DNA of 64,000 nt from Paralithodes platypus (GCA_032716605.1 CM064545.1:8268141-8332140), one strand, 5' to 3'; positions 44,471 to 56,256 are shown, counted from the stretch's first letter. Notes: generated from the letters alone by a model not told the origin. Numbers and translations: made by a program.

Positions 44471-46220
44471 TCAGAAAGCTTGGGAAGAGCTAGAATTGGA
44501 TAGTGCAGTGCATTTATTATTGATGAAAGAGTGTTTGGCAAGTCGAAGAACAGATTTGGCTTGATTCCGGGCAGAAACATAGGAAGGGTGAGATTCTTGA
44601 GTTTTAAGGCATCGGTACCATCTGAATGCTTCCTCATTATTGAGGACAGCAGTAGAACAAGCTTGAGTAAACCATGATTTGTTTGCATTAGTCTGAGAGA
44701 AAGAAAATGGAATGTGTGCCTCCAAGCCCAATAGGATTACCTCGGTAATGTATTCAGCACTCTCCGAGGGTCCCCGGCCACAAAAGCAAAAATAATTCCA
44801 TTGGAAATAAAAGAAGTACTGCCGGAGAGCCCCCCAGACGGCAGTGCCAAAGTGCCACAAGCGCCGCCGGCTGGGAGGATTGGGTGGCCGTACTAGAAAG
44901 GTAGGACAGGTGACAGAGGTAAGTTTATGGTCGGAGGAGCCCAAAGTAGAGAAAAGATCGACAGCATTAAAAGAAGGGTTAGAAATTAGAAACAAGTTAA
45001 GCGATCCGGGATACGGGTGGGTTGCTGAACCAATTTCTCTAGATCATTTAGGATAGAAAAGGCGTAGGTATTACATGTTAGATTCGGTTTTTACTATAGA
45101 AATAATTATTACAACTCTCATATAAATTTAAGGTGATTTACTTATAGTGTCTACGTATTTAAGCGTGGGACTGTACAATCTCAAAGGATATTCATTGTGA
45201 CTTTCCTGTTAGGTTTTCATGAGTCAAATCTTTCTCACCACTCTTGAGCTTCCCAATCACTGAACATGTGGACGGAAATGTACATGGGATTTTCCACCAG
45301 CTATAGGGTGTGTGGAGAGGTGAGAGGTACTGTAGGTGGAGAGGAGGGTTTGAAGGCAGTTAGACACAGGTCTCCCTTACGACAAGAGGTCGGGAGAAAG
45401 TCTCTCTCTTTGAGGAATATTCTTTGTTATATTTTATTAGTACATCTGTTCCTGTATTTCATTTAGTAAGTTTGAATCTACGATTGTTTGAATAAATCAA
45501 CGTGGCTTGGATACAAAGATCTTTTCCTTTACCTAAATGTAATGGTAGTGGCGGCGATTATCTATCACATCTATGTATCTACTTATCTACGAGAGAGCAG
45601 TGCAGAGGACGCAGAGAATCAACTTACTAAACTACAATCAACCTAAAACTACAATAAACCAATCTATATCACCATAAGGAAAGACACCCTCAGTCTTCCC
45701 AACTTGGTGTTAACCCCTTCCGAATATTGGCACTAAACGTCTTTGTTACATAGGCTTGTTCACCAGGTTGGTCAGTAGTATGAGAGGAGAACCATTGGCA
45801 GTGGTGAACGTTGAAATCTCCTAAGATGGAGATTTCTGAGAAAGGAGTTTAGAGTTTAGATGGTCAAAGAATTTGGGGAAGTCGGAAGAGTTAGGGGAAA
45901 GAAGACATCACATAAATATTTAGTATGAGAATGACAGGATAGTTTGAACCATAAAGTGGAGAATTCAGAGTAAAAATCGAAACACGAGAGCAAGTGAGTT
46001 TGTTGTGCACGTATGCACAACATCCACCTTTGGCTTTGATACTAGGATAGAGAAAGTAGGAGGATACAGAGAAGGGGCTGCTGGAAGTTGCTTCAGACAC
46101 CTGAGTTTCAATGAGAAAAAGAAGATCAGATTTGTAGGAGGTGAGACGGTGTTCTACAGAGGGAAAATTATAGAAAAGGCTGTGAATGTTCCAAAAGTTG
46201 ATAGTAAAAGTGACAGGCCA
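44471..46220 (-). pseudogene. Family J endonuclease and linker, interrupted
   Basis: From about 46220 the minus strand reads FTINFWNIHSLFYNFPSVEH and LLFLIETQVSE (catalytic Glu), then KGGCCAYVHNKLTCSR. ILGDFNVHH-type sequence (D-x-N) lies near 45790. After the insertion at 45069-45750 it continues with FSILNDLEKLVQQPTRIP and TLGSSDHKLTSVTCP (the SDH catalytic His), then the linker WFTQACSTAVLNNEEAFRWY. A complete EEP endonuclease order is therefore present, in several frames. Confidence 0.8.
45065..45754. mobile_element. Unclassified 680-bp insertion with TAGG duplication
   Basis: It splits the LINE endonuclease between GEQAY and FSILNDL. TAGG is present on both sides (45065-45068, 45751-45754). 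There are no obvious inverted ends. AATAAA at about 45490 and the absence of a frame would suit a solo LTR, but the ends are not TG/CA if the TAGG copies are the target duplication. TTAACCCCTTCC at 45711 inside it resembles the ends of the TTAA short elements. Confidence 0.45.
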
Positions 46221-46399
46221 AGGTCCAGAAAATATATTGGAGTCGTCAGGGGAAGGTCGGGCTGGTGTGGGGGTATTTATGGTTCCTCCTCCCTGGGTAC
46301 TCTGAGGCTGGGCTATTATTGCTTAGCCTATCATGACAAAATGTAATTGTGGAAGAAGCAAGTGTGGTATGCTTGCTTAGTGTGGTGAAGTAGATAATA

Positions 46400-47760
46400 G
46401 GAGGAGGTGTTTGTGAGAGCGAGCTGGATTACTGTGTAAGTGAGGCACAAAGAAAATCAGTAAGAGAGGCCAAGCAAATGAAACAGGAGTTCCAGCAAAT
46501 CCTTATCAAATGCCTATAACCTCTTCTGGGTCTAGTCCTGTTCGATTGGTGCCTACAATCTCCCCCGTATATATACAGTATAATTATATACTGTATATTA
46601 TTACATCTGGAGACACCAAGATGTGATCCATGACTGTACAGGGACCCAGGCAGTTCCTCTCTCTTTCTTTCTACCCAACACCTGCCTACGTGACTGTGAG
46701 ACACCTGCATACACGAGAAAAGTGCCGGGCGGAGGTGACGTAGTGAGCAGCCCCCCCACCCCACCCCCACCCACCCCAACTAACGAACACCGAATTGGCC
46801 CGCGAACCTGCCCCTCGCCTGGTTATTGGATGATGCAACCTGCTTGCCCGCTCATTCGTAGCAGCACCTCGGACCTGATGAAGTAACTCCTGAATCAAGC
46901 CCTGATTGGACTACCGTGGAGAGAGAATGTGATAAATTGCCTGATATCTGAGAGTTCAAATCAGTCGTATTCTTGGTTGGGGAAGAGCAGCATTTAAGTT
47001 GATTAATTTGATACTATTGTTTAATTAGTAATTACGTATTGTTGTACCAATACATTTATATATTTATATTGTGATTAAGCTTAATTATAACTGAACTTAA
47101 TTAATTCAAATTAAAGTGAAACCAAAACGGATACACAACGATCCTGAAATATTAAATGTTAAATTCTTTTCATATTACTTATTTTTGTTTAGTTGTAAAA
47201 TACTATATTTCTGTTTGCAAAATACAATTTATTTTATATATGTGACTTTGTTATATTCCCTTATCATCTGTCATATTGATTAATTAAATGTCTTGCAGTA
47301 ATAAGAAAATAATAAGAATAAATAAGATAATAGGCTAACAAGAACAGAATAAGAATAAATTAAGAGAATAACAAGGCAAAAGAATAATAGTAAATAATTA
47401 TGATCCCTAAAGGGTTATTAACGAACTGAAATAATTATATAACTGAAAAGGATCTTAATAATATTTATACTTCAATACTAATACTAATCAAGATTCATTA
47501 AAAGCTTTTCTCTATTCGTAGCCTACTTCCTATTAAACATTGAAATAATGCAATATGACTTGAAATAGTTTCATGATTGATCCTAATTGAAGTTTATCGG
47601 AATATAAAGAATAACTAGTCCCAACAGCTAAAAGGAAAGCAAGTAACATCATAACAATTTAAGTTATATTGGCCTTCAGCTGTCTGATTCCTTTCATATT
47701 CACTGTTCCGTCTAGTTTCATTAAGTTAACCACTTCTGAATCAAGATACGTATCAATATA
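46400..47760. other. No gene seen
   Basis: Up to about 46900 the sequence has moderate GC with a C-rich run at 46750-46780. After that it is very AT-rich, with AAGAATAA-type low complexity near 47300-47400. No motif-bearing frame is present. Confidence 0.4.
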
Positions 47761-47786
47761 ATTATATATATATATATATATATATA

Positions 47787-48509
47787 GTGGACTATCACTT
47801 ATTCTTCAACAATACAAAAATCAACCCTTTATCTTCTCTCAATATTCTTGGTGTCTCTTTTTCTTCTGCTCTCATTTGGAAGGACCATATTACCAGTCTT
47901 GCTAAGGCAGCCTCCCAGAAGCTGGGTGTGCTCAACCGCCTTAGGGGGTTCTTTTCCCCTGCACAGCTTCTTGCTTTGTACAGGGGCATAGTGCGCCCTT
48001 GTATTGAGTATTGTTCACATGTGTGGGGAGGTTCCTCTCACACCGCTCTCCTAGACAAAGTTGAAAGGAAGGCCTTTCGTATCATTAACTCCCGTCCACT
48101 CACCAACTCTCTGCAATCTCTCTCTCTCTCCGCCGCAATGTTGCATCTCTCGCTATTCTATCGCTACTATAATAATCAGTGTTCCTCAGAGCTATCCCAG
48201 TGCATACCACCTCCTTTACGTAGGGCACGTGGTACCCGTCTTGCAACTCAATCCCACCCCTACTCTGTGCAACTCTCCAACCCAAGAGTGAAACTTTACT
48301 CTCAAACTTTCTTCTACTCAACATCTGAGCTCTGGAACTCTCTCCCAGAATCAGTCTTTCCCTCTTCCTATGACTTAAATTGCTTCAAACTCTGTGTGTC
48401 CAGGCATTTTGGCTCGAACGTCCCTTGATTTTGGCACTGTCACTCTTTCAACTATGGGGGAGGCACTCGCTATAGGCAGTTATGCCTTTTGCCTCCCTCA
48501 ATCACATAG

Positions 48510-48540
<31 letters not shown>
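47787..48540 (+). mobile_element. LINE family J, 5'-truncated copy 4, ORF intact to its end
   Basis: It begins directly after a (TA)n run, inside the RT thumb (LFFNNTKINPLSSLNILGVS), and is open for 213 codons to the natural stop at 48428. It includes LGVLNRLRGFFSPAQLL, CSHVWGGSSHTALLDKVE, FRIINSRPLTNSLQSL and the C-terminal SSYDLNCFKLCVSRHFGSN. The 3' UTR and a poly-A of about 30 follow, then (TA)n again. The intact frame and long poly-A suggest a recent insertion into a TA microsatellite. Confidence 0.88.
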
Positions 48541-48580
<40 letters not shown>

Positions 48581-48582
48581 AT

Positions 48583-48603
<21 letters not shown>
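48541..48603. repeat. (TA)n microsatellite after the LINE poly-A
   Basis: TA runs with short CA and AATT interruptions, then GTAT-type repeats up to about 48640. Confidence 0.95.
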
Positions 48604-48614
<11 letters not shown>

Positions 48615-48756
48615 CGGTATGTATGTATATGTATGTGTATGTGTCAGAATGCATTTTCGTTAACACGAGCGAGCGAGAGAGTTCACACCGATAAACGTCG
48701 ACATATTGAAGGCACACACTGTGAGCTAAAATTAATGACAACATGGGAATAATTTA

Positions 48757-49423
48757 TGAACTACATAGACGCACTATACACTTTATGAACTACATAGACG
48801 CACTCTACACTTTATGAACTACATAGACGCACTCTACACTTTATGAACTACATAGACGCACTCTACACTTTATGAACTACATAGACGCACTCTACACTTT
48901 ATGAACTACATAGACGCACTCTACACTTTATGAACTACATAGACGCACTCTACACTTTATGAATTACATAGACGCACTCTACACTTTATGAACTACATAG
49001 ACGCACTCTACACTTTATGAACTACATAGACGCACTCTACACTTTATGAACTACATAGACACACTCTACACTTTATGAACTACATAGACGCACTCTACAC
49101 TTTATGAACTACATAGACGCACTCTACACTTTATGAACTACATAGACGCACTCTACACTTTATGAACTACATAGACGCACTCTACACTTTATGAACTACA
49201 TAGACGCACTCTACACTTAATGAACTACATAGACGCACTCTACACTTTATGAACTACATAGACGCACTCTACACTTTATGAACTACATAGATGCACTCTA
49301 CACTTTATGAACTACATAGACGCACTCTACACTTTATGAACTACATAGACGCACTCTACACTTTATGAATTACATAGACGCACTCTACACTTTATGAACT
49401 ACATAGACGCACTCTACACTTTT
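48757..49423. repeat. Tandem array, about 23 copies of a 29-bp unit
   Basis: The unit begins TGAACTACATAGACGCACTC and continues TACACTTTA. Starts were checked at 48757, 48786 and 48815, and the period holds to about 49423. Only a handful of single-base differences are visible, for example GAATTAC near 48961 and 49367. There are no unique spacers between units. Confidence 0.97.
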
Positions 49424-50111
49424 TCCATGTGTTGATAAATTGTTGTCCTGTTATTTTTGTCTGCATGAACTGACTTGTTTTACGTAGTACTGTTAGTTTT
49501 CTTTATACTTCTTTCAAGAAAACTATATATGGATATTTATTGTTATGTATGTCTTGCATTATTAATTTTTAAACATTATTTGCATTAACAAGAACTTTGT
49601 ATATTTACTGTTGAATTACTTAAATTAATACATAAAAGTATCTACCTCGACATGGCTCTATTCCAGTTTAAGAAACGTGATCGCAGCGTGTTGTGTAAAC
49701 TGACCTTTGGGTGAATAGACCTGTGTGTGAACGAACTTGTGGGTGAACTTACATTAGAACGAAACAACCAATTACCATTGAAGACGGAAGGGTGGCTGGG
49801 TCGCTCATAACAGGATATTAAGCCGCACAGTACCGGTGCCGTCCTTTTAACTTTATTCAGGCCACTATTAGACGATTTAATTCAGTTAACAAAAGGGCCT
49901 CCAGCAATGAACAGGCTTCGTACTATCTCACTCAACTCGTGTTACTACCACAGCTCCTTTTTATATTGCACAAAATCGTAAAGTACAGCTAGACCAATCT
50001 TAAAAAGACGTTGCGGTACAGAAAGGGTTAAGTGGCCACAGGCGCTGGGGGTTTGTAGCATTTGCTTTTGGCAATTGGTGGACTGTTAATTTTACTTTTA
50101 GAAGAACCTAA
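49424..50111. other. No gene seen
   Basis: AT-rich at first, then mixed. TTAAGCCGC near 49809 and GGGTTAAG near 50026 are weak candidates for ends of another TTAA-type element and were not resolved. Confidence 0.35.
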
Positions 50112-51201
50112 GGCATTCACCACCTCTCCACCATCCCTTCACCTTCTCTCCACCACCTCTCCAACATCCCTTCACCACCTCTCCACCACCCCTTCACCAC
50201 CTCTCCAACATCCCTTCACCACCTCTCCAACATCCCTTCACCACCTCTCCAACATCCCTTCACCACCTCCCCACCATCCCTTCACCACCTCTCCACCATC
50301 CCTTCACCACCTCTCCAACATCCCTTCACCACCTCTCCAACATCCCTTCACCACCTCTCCAACATCCCTTCACCACCTCTCCACCACCCCTTCACCACCT
50401 CTCCAACATCCCTTCACCACCTCCCCACCATCCCTTCACCACCTCTCCACCACCCCTTCACCATCCCTTCACCACCTCTCCAACATTCCTTCACCACCTC
50501 TCCACCATACCTTCACCACCTCTCCACCATCCCTTCACCACCTCTCCACCATCCCTTCACCACCTCTCCACCATCCCTTCACCACCTCTCCACCATCCCT
50601 TCACCACCTCTCCACCAACCCTTCACCATCCCTTCACCACCTCTCCACCATCCCTTCACCACCTCTCCACCATCCCTTCACCACTTCTCCACCATCCCTT
50701 CACCACCATCCCTTCACCACCTCTCCACCATCCCTTCGCCTCCTCTCCACCATCCCTTCACCACCTCTCCACCATCCCTTCACCACCTCTCCACCATCCC
50801 TTCACCACCTCTCCACCATCTCTTCACCACCTCTCCACCATCTCTTCACCACCTCTCCACCATCCCTTCACCACCTCTCCACCATCCCTTAATCACCTCT
50901 CCACCATCCCTTAACCACCTCTCCACCATCCCTTCACCACCTCTCCACCATCCCTTCGCCTCCTCTCCACCATCCCTTCACCACCCCTCCACCATCCCTT
51001 CACCACCTCTCCACCATCCCTTCACCACCTCTTCACCATCCCTTCGCCTCCTCTCCACCATCCCTTCAAAACCTCTCCACCATCCCTTCGCCTCCTCTCC
51101 ACCATCCCTTCACCACCTCTCCACCATCCCTTCAGCACTTTTCCAACATCCCTTCGCCTCCACTCCACCACCCTTTCACTTCACCACCTTTCCACCATCA
51201 C
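50112..51201. repeat. 22-nt minisatellite, left block
   Basis: The consensus CACCTCTCCACCATCCCTTC followed by AC repeats every 22 bases (checked at 50531, 50553, 50575), with variants CACCCC, AACATC and CGCCTC. Because 22 is not a multiple of three and the unit has no forward stop in any frame, all three plus frames stay open. The 276-codon frame at 50062-50892 is therefore an artefact. Confidence 0.95.
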
Positions 51202-52812
51202 TTTTTTTTTTTTTTTTTTTCTCTAAACTTCACGACATTATATGGAGTTCTTACAGTTAAAATTCCAGTGATGAAACGTGAAATTATCTATAGCGAAACA
51301 CATTTAAAATGCAAAAAATATATAGCATTGATATATTTATATATAATAGATACCAGTATATATTTGATCAAAGATCCCTCTTTATGAAGTATGATAATTA
51401 ATAATTATATTACCAAGATTTAGTACGGAACTGTGATATTCCTGAGCCAGTTATTAACCTCCGACTTGAACTGTTGTAGTGAAGTTAAGTAATGCAGGTC
51501 AGTGTGCTGAACCAGGTGATTCCACAGTCTTGCGTACTTTGGTAAGTAGGAACGAAGGTAGTGTTCTGTCCTAGCAAATGGAACACTGACCTGATGATAC
51601 CTTGTGGATGCGGTTCTTGTTGCATATGATGTTGGATGGGCAGGTTGTAGATGTAAGGCTGCCAGGTGTGGAGTGTGCATTTTTGGGGTTTTGTATGTTA
51701 CACACAAACCTGCCACATCTCGACGCTGTTGTAGAGGCTGAAACCTGGGGGCATGATGTTCTTGTTCTTTGAGTTGGATCAAGTGTTCAGCTCTTTTCTG
51801 TATTTGGTCCAAAAGTTTCAAGTATGAGGGGGGACATGATGACCATGCAAGTGGAGAGTATTCCATCAATGGACGAACTTGAGACTTATACAGAGTAGCA
51901 ACACCTTTAGAGTCCAGGAGATGTGATACACGTCGAATGCAACCAAGTTTCCATGCAGCATTCTTTGTGATGTCCTTTACATGGCTGGTGAAAGACAGAT
52001 TATCATTAAATTTTACTCCTAGAATTGTCACTTGACTCTGCATCTTCCTCCCATCAAGATGAATATCTGGTGGTGTATATGTTGGAATATCTTGACTCCG
52101 AGAGATTAGCATTACTTGAGTTTTCTCCGGAGCAAGGTTCACTTGCCAGCGTTTTGCCCAAGAGGTGATACTATGTAAGGCATTATTGATATGAGTGACG
52201 GTGGCTTGCCTCTCATCTTTGTTACAAGTGAATGTTAGAGTACAGTCGTCAGCATAAGCAAATGCCTCGGGGATGAGCTGCAGAATGTCATTGAAATAAA
52301 CATTCCACAACAAAGGTCCTAGAACGTTGCCCTGCGGGACACTGGCTTTGATGGCATAGTTAGCAGAGTTATGTCCATTGACAACTGTGTGAAGTGTTCT
52401 GTCTTGCAGGTAATCATTAATTAGGTGAAGTAGAGCATCACACAACCCTAGACTCCTCAGTTTGGTGGTGATGCCCGCATGCCACACCCTGTCAAAGGCA
52501 CCCGCGATGTCAAGTGCAATTACGTAGGTGTCTTTTCCCATGTCAAGGGCCTGGTTCCACGTGGTAGATAAGTGGAGTAGCAAGTCTGCCGCAGATCTAC
52601 CTTTCCTGAAGCCAAACTGCTTAGAGTTGAGTAGGTGATGTTTATCCAGAAAAGTTACAATTTTTGTTGCCAAGATTGACTCCAGAATTTTCCCAAGAAC
52701 AGAAAGAAGGGAGATTGGTCTGTAATTTTTTTGGTCTGTTCTGCTGCTTTTCTTGTGAATCACCACAACTCTTGCTTCTTTCCATATTTTGGGCCCCTGT
52801 TGCGAGTTGAGG
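51202..52812 (-). mobile_element. 5'-truncated LINE inserted into the minisatellite
   Basis: On the minus strand it starts abruptly at about 52812, codes through the RT and ends with a poly-A of 19 (T at 51202-51220). Minisatellite units lie directly on both sides. The sequence differs from family J, so this is a second LINE family. A target duplication cannot be read because the target is repetitive. Confidence 0.9.
51420..52766 (-). CDS. LINE reverse transcriptase, intact RT domain, truncated ORF2
   Basis: The frame is open for 448 codons to its natural stop at 51420 and stays open upstream to the truncation at about 52812, so the listed start is not the true one. The RT motifs appear in order: NYRPISLLS, GFRKGRSAADLLLHL, YVIALDIAGAFDRVWH (first Asp), SVPQGNVLGPLLWNVYFNDI, FAYADDCTLTF (catalytic YADD), NLAPEKTQVMLIS, then the thumb SQVTILGVKFNDNLSF and the C-terminal PKYARLWNHLVQH. 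The endonuclease is missing. No stop or frameshift is seen, which argues for a recent insertion. Confidence 0.9.
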   Translation of the reverse strand: MVIHKKSSRTDQKNYRPISLLSVLGKILESILATKIVTFLDKHHLLNSKQFGFRKGRSAADLLLHLSTTWNQALDMGKDTYVIALDIAGAFDRVWHAGITTKLRSLGLCDALLHLINDYLQDRTLHTVVNGHNSANYAIKASVPQGNVLGPLLWNVYFNDILQLIPEAFAYADDCTLTFTCNKDERQATVTHINNALHSITSWAKRWQVNLAPEKTQVMLISRSQDIPTYTPPDIHLDGRKMQSQVTILGVKFNDNLSFTSHVKDITKNAAWKLGCIRRVSHLLDSKGVATLYKSQVRPLMEYSPLAWSSCPPSYLKLLDQIQKRAEHLIQLKEQEHHAPRFQPLQQRRDVAGLCVTYKTPKMHTPHLAALHLQPAHPTSYATRTASTRYHQVSVPFARTEHYLRSYLPKYARLWNHLVQHTDLHYLTSLQQFKSEVNNWLRNITVPY

Positions 52813-54335
52813 CTTCACCACCTCTCCACCATCCCTTCACTACCTCTCCACCATCCCTTCACCACCTATCCACAATCCCTTCGCCACCTCTCCATCATCC
52901 CTTCACCACCTCTCCACCATCACTTCACCACCCCTTCACCACCTCTCCACCATCCCTTCACCACCTCTCCACCATCCCTTCACCAGCTCTCCACCATCCC
53001 TTCATCACCTTTCCACCATCCCTTCACCACCTCTCCACCATCCCTTAACCACCTCCCCACCATCCCTTCACGACCTCTCCACCATCCCTTCACCACCTCT
53101 CCACCATCCCTTCACCACCTCTCCACCACCTCTCCACCATACCTCCACCACCTTTCCACCATCCCTTCACCACCTCTCCACCATCCCTTCACCACCTCTC
53201 CACCATCCCTTAACCACCTCCCCACCATCCCTTCACGACCTCTCCACCATCCCTTCACCACCTCTCCACCATCCCTTCACCACCTCTCCACCATCCCTTC
53301 ACCACCTTTCCACCATCCCTTCACCACCTCTCCAAAATCCCTTCACCACCTCTCCACCATCCCTTCACCACCTCTCCACCATCCCTTCACCACCTTTCCA
53401 CCATCCCTTCACCACCTCTCCACCATCCCTTCACCACCTCTCCACCATCCCTTAACCACTCGTTCACCACCTCTCCATCATCCCTTCACCTCTCCCCCAT
53501 TCCTTCACCACCTCTTCACCACCTCTCCACCATCCCTTCACCACCTCTCCACCATCCCTTCACCACCTCTCCACCATCCTTCACCATCTCTCCACCACCC
53601 CTTAACCACCTCCCCACCATCCCTTCGCGACCTCTCCACCATCCCTTCACCACCTCTCCACCATCCCTTCACCACCTCTCCACCATCCCTTCACCACCTC
53701 TCCACCAACCCTTCACCATCCCTTCACCACCTCTCCACCATCCCTTCACCACCTCTCCACCATCCCTTCACCTCTCCACCATCCCTTCACCACCTCTCCA
53801 CCATCTCTCCACCATCACTTCACCACCTCTCCACCACCCCTTCACCACCTCTCCAACATCCCTTCACCACCTCTCCACCATCCCTTCACCACCTCTCCAC
53901 CATCCCTTCACCACCTCTCCACCATCCTTCACCACCTCTCCACCATCCCTTCACTTCCTCTCCAGCATCCCTTCACCACCTCTCCACCATCCCTTCACCA
54001 CCTCTCCACCACCCCTTCACCACCTCTCCACCATCCCTTCACCACCTCTCCACCATCCCTTCACCACCTCTCCACCATCCTTCACCACCTCTCCACCATC
54101 CCTTCCACCATCCCTTCACCTCCTCTCCAGCATCCCTTCACCACCTCTCCACCATCCCTTCACCACCTCTCCACCATCTCTTCACCACCTCTACACCATC
54201 ACTTCACCACCACCCCTTCACCACCTCTCCACCATCCCTTCACCGCCTCTCCACCATCCCTTCACCACCTCTCCACCATCCCTTCATCACCTCTCCACCA
54301 TCTCTTAACCACCTCTCCACCATCTCTTAAAGTTT
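52813..54335. repeat. 22-nt minisatellite, right block
   Basis: The same unit as the left block continues for about 1.5 kb. The 513-codon frame 52789-54330 (Pro, Ser, His, Thr, Leu only) is a product of the array and not a gene. Together the two blocks hold about 118 units. Confidence 0.95.
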
Positions 54336-55235
54336 TCTTTGTCAAAGGTTATCTAGAAATGAAGGTAGACTATACCAACGACATTATATTACTTTCATCA
54401 CATATAACAGATTTATTAGGCATTAACAGTTATTTTGGAAGCCCAGTGGCGAATTATTTATTTCAATTGCTTCATAAAGATTTACAATTGTATCTCGTGT
54501 GTATGTTTCTAGCAATTTACATATGATTGCAAACATGCAGATTGGGAGATGGTTACACGGTAGTGATATGTTTCCTTTAAAACCTCAGGATTTGCATTAG
54601 CCAATCTCCATTCATTACAGCCCTGCAATGTATTTTAAAGATTAGAGTTAATTGATTTGTTTTAGTTCGTACAACATTCTTTAGAGTAATTATATTGGGT
54701 CCGGGGATTTTTAAAGACCTCAACGTGTTAATACTATGTAGTCCATATCTTTGCATAACCATGTTGTTACATATAATGTTAAAATTATTTATTGATGCTG
54801 GACTGGCAGATGACATGGAGTTTAAAATCTTATCCTAGACAGTCACTGAGCGTAATACTCATCTGGACTGCATCAGAACATTATATTCCGTTAGTTAGTG
54901 GCCCGATATGAGAAAGATGCCTTTGTTCCACATTTTTGGCATTTTGTTGTTAGCTAAATATCGATTTTTCTTTTGATTATAATATAATTCGGTGAATTAA
55001 TTCCATTTATCATTTATATCCTTATTATGGTACATGAAGTCCCAATCTGCTTTGTCAAAAATGGTTTAGATTTCATGAAAACAAGTTTTCGTGAAGTGTG
55101 TTACCTCTTCATGATTCTCTAAAATATTCTATATTGAACTCTTACTTGGTTAACCAGGTGTTCATTAGTCGCACAAATTAGAATGCACCAAGAATAGACC
55201 AAACCAAATCAAGTAGGCCCTATTTAATTTCTATC

Positions 55236-55240
<5 letters not shown>
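54336..55240. other. AT-rich, no gene seen
   Basis: No repeats of note and no motif-bearing frame. Confidence 0.4.
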
Positions 55241-55330
<90 letters not shown>

Positions 55331-55332
55331 GG

Positions 55333-55362
<30 letters not shown>
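55241..55362. repeat. (TC)n and (TA)n microsatellite
   Basis: About 20 TC units pass into long TA runs with one CCGG interruption. Confidence 0.95.
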
Positions 55363-55365
<3 letters not shown>

Positions 55366-55539
55366 TTTGTTTTTTGTTTTTTGTTGCCATAAAATTAAAG
55401 GTAACTTAGTATCAATATACCTTAAGATAATGAATGATGTATACACACTGTAATTGTTTACAGAACATGATTGTGTAGTATACAGGGACTATCTCGTGTT
55501 GATTAACCTGGCTGTAAATATTACCAATGTAATGAGTCG

Positions 55540-55935
55540 CAGGACCAAGTGAACAAGTTTGCTACTTGGGAAATATTATCTCTGCCAACGTTCAGGTCGA
55601 AGCTGCCAATATCGCCTGAGTTAGGTGACTGGGGAAAGTTCAGAGAACTGTTGGCAATTCTAAGAAGATTTGCACTCCACGCTTCGTGTATTAGAAGCAT
55701 AAAGATACATGTTCCATAAACGTGGCCAGATACAGTGGATGATATGAAGAAAGGAACATAACGAAATGAGAATGGTGAGATGAATGGGCGGGGCTAAACA
55801 GACGGATGATCTAATTTGGGTGAAAAGAAATGTAAGTCCGTGAACGTGGAGGGAGCTCCGTGGCAGGTAGACTTAGTAATACGTGGGATCAGGTCTTAGA
55901 ATTCCATCTCGAAGCTATTAACCTGGGCTGTAGGA
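55540..55935 (+). mobile_element. Decayed fragment of the LINE at 38.1-40.1 kb
   Basis: The order ACTTGGGAA, GACTGGGGAAAGTTCA, GTCCGTGAACGTGGAGGGAG and GTGGGATCAGG matches 39535-40000 of the other copy. Frames are broken throughout. Confidence 0.65.
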
Positions 55936-56256
55936 CAGCCTTGAATAGATTGCCTGGATGTATAGATATATATCAGTAAACAGATGATATTTGCTATGCA
56001 GTCTGTTACCACAAGAGTATATACAACTTTGGAAGAGCTGTCAGATTTAGAAGGTTTATTGTGATACTTGTTTGGCCTTTCTCTTCTAAGGGTTCCCTTT
56101 AAGCTGCCCTTTTAATAGAGAATATAGGTCGTCGTTTGATTGAGGAGTAAATAATCCTCGATGCTCTCAAATATTCAAAAGGTGATTGTATAGGCCTATA
56201 TGTGTTGCCTATTCGCATTGTTTTGTTTTGTAATTTATTGGAAATACAATATTTGT

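Larger units (their letters stand above)
41229..46220 (-). mobile_element. LINE family J, long copy with ORF2, carrying four insertions
   Basis: Read on the minus strand it starts with the endonuclease (about 46220) and ends with the family 3' UTR and an A-rich tail at 41229-41241. The pieces line up in order with copies at 12858, 21765 and 47787. Four later insertions interrupt it: 42022-42502 (TTAA), 42970-43527 (12-bp duplication), 43581-43931 (TTAA) and 45069-45750 (TAGG duplication). Without them about 2.9 kb of LINE remains. The family resembles proteins usually labelled 'transposon BS', a Jockey-type LINE; that label is from memory of the family and not checked. Confidence 0.85.

Noticed and set aside
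48757..49423. Regular 29-bp repeats resembling a CRISPR array by unit length
   Set aside because: Units are joined head to tail with no spacers, the setting is eukaryotic and no cas-like gene is present. It is a tandem satellite.
52789..54330. A 513-codon open frame rich in Pro, Ser, His, Thr and Leu (and 276 codons at 50062-50892)
   Set aside because: It is a read-through of the 22-nt minisatellite; all three forward frames are open there and no motif or unique sequence is present.
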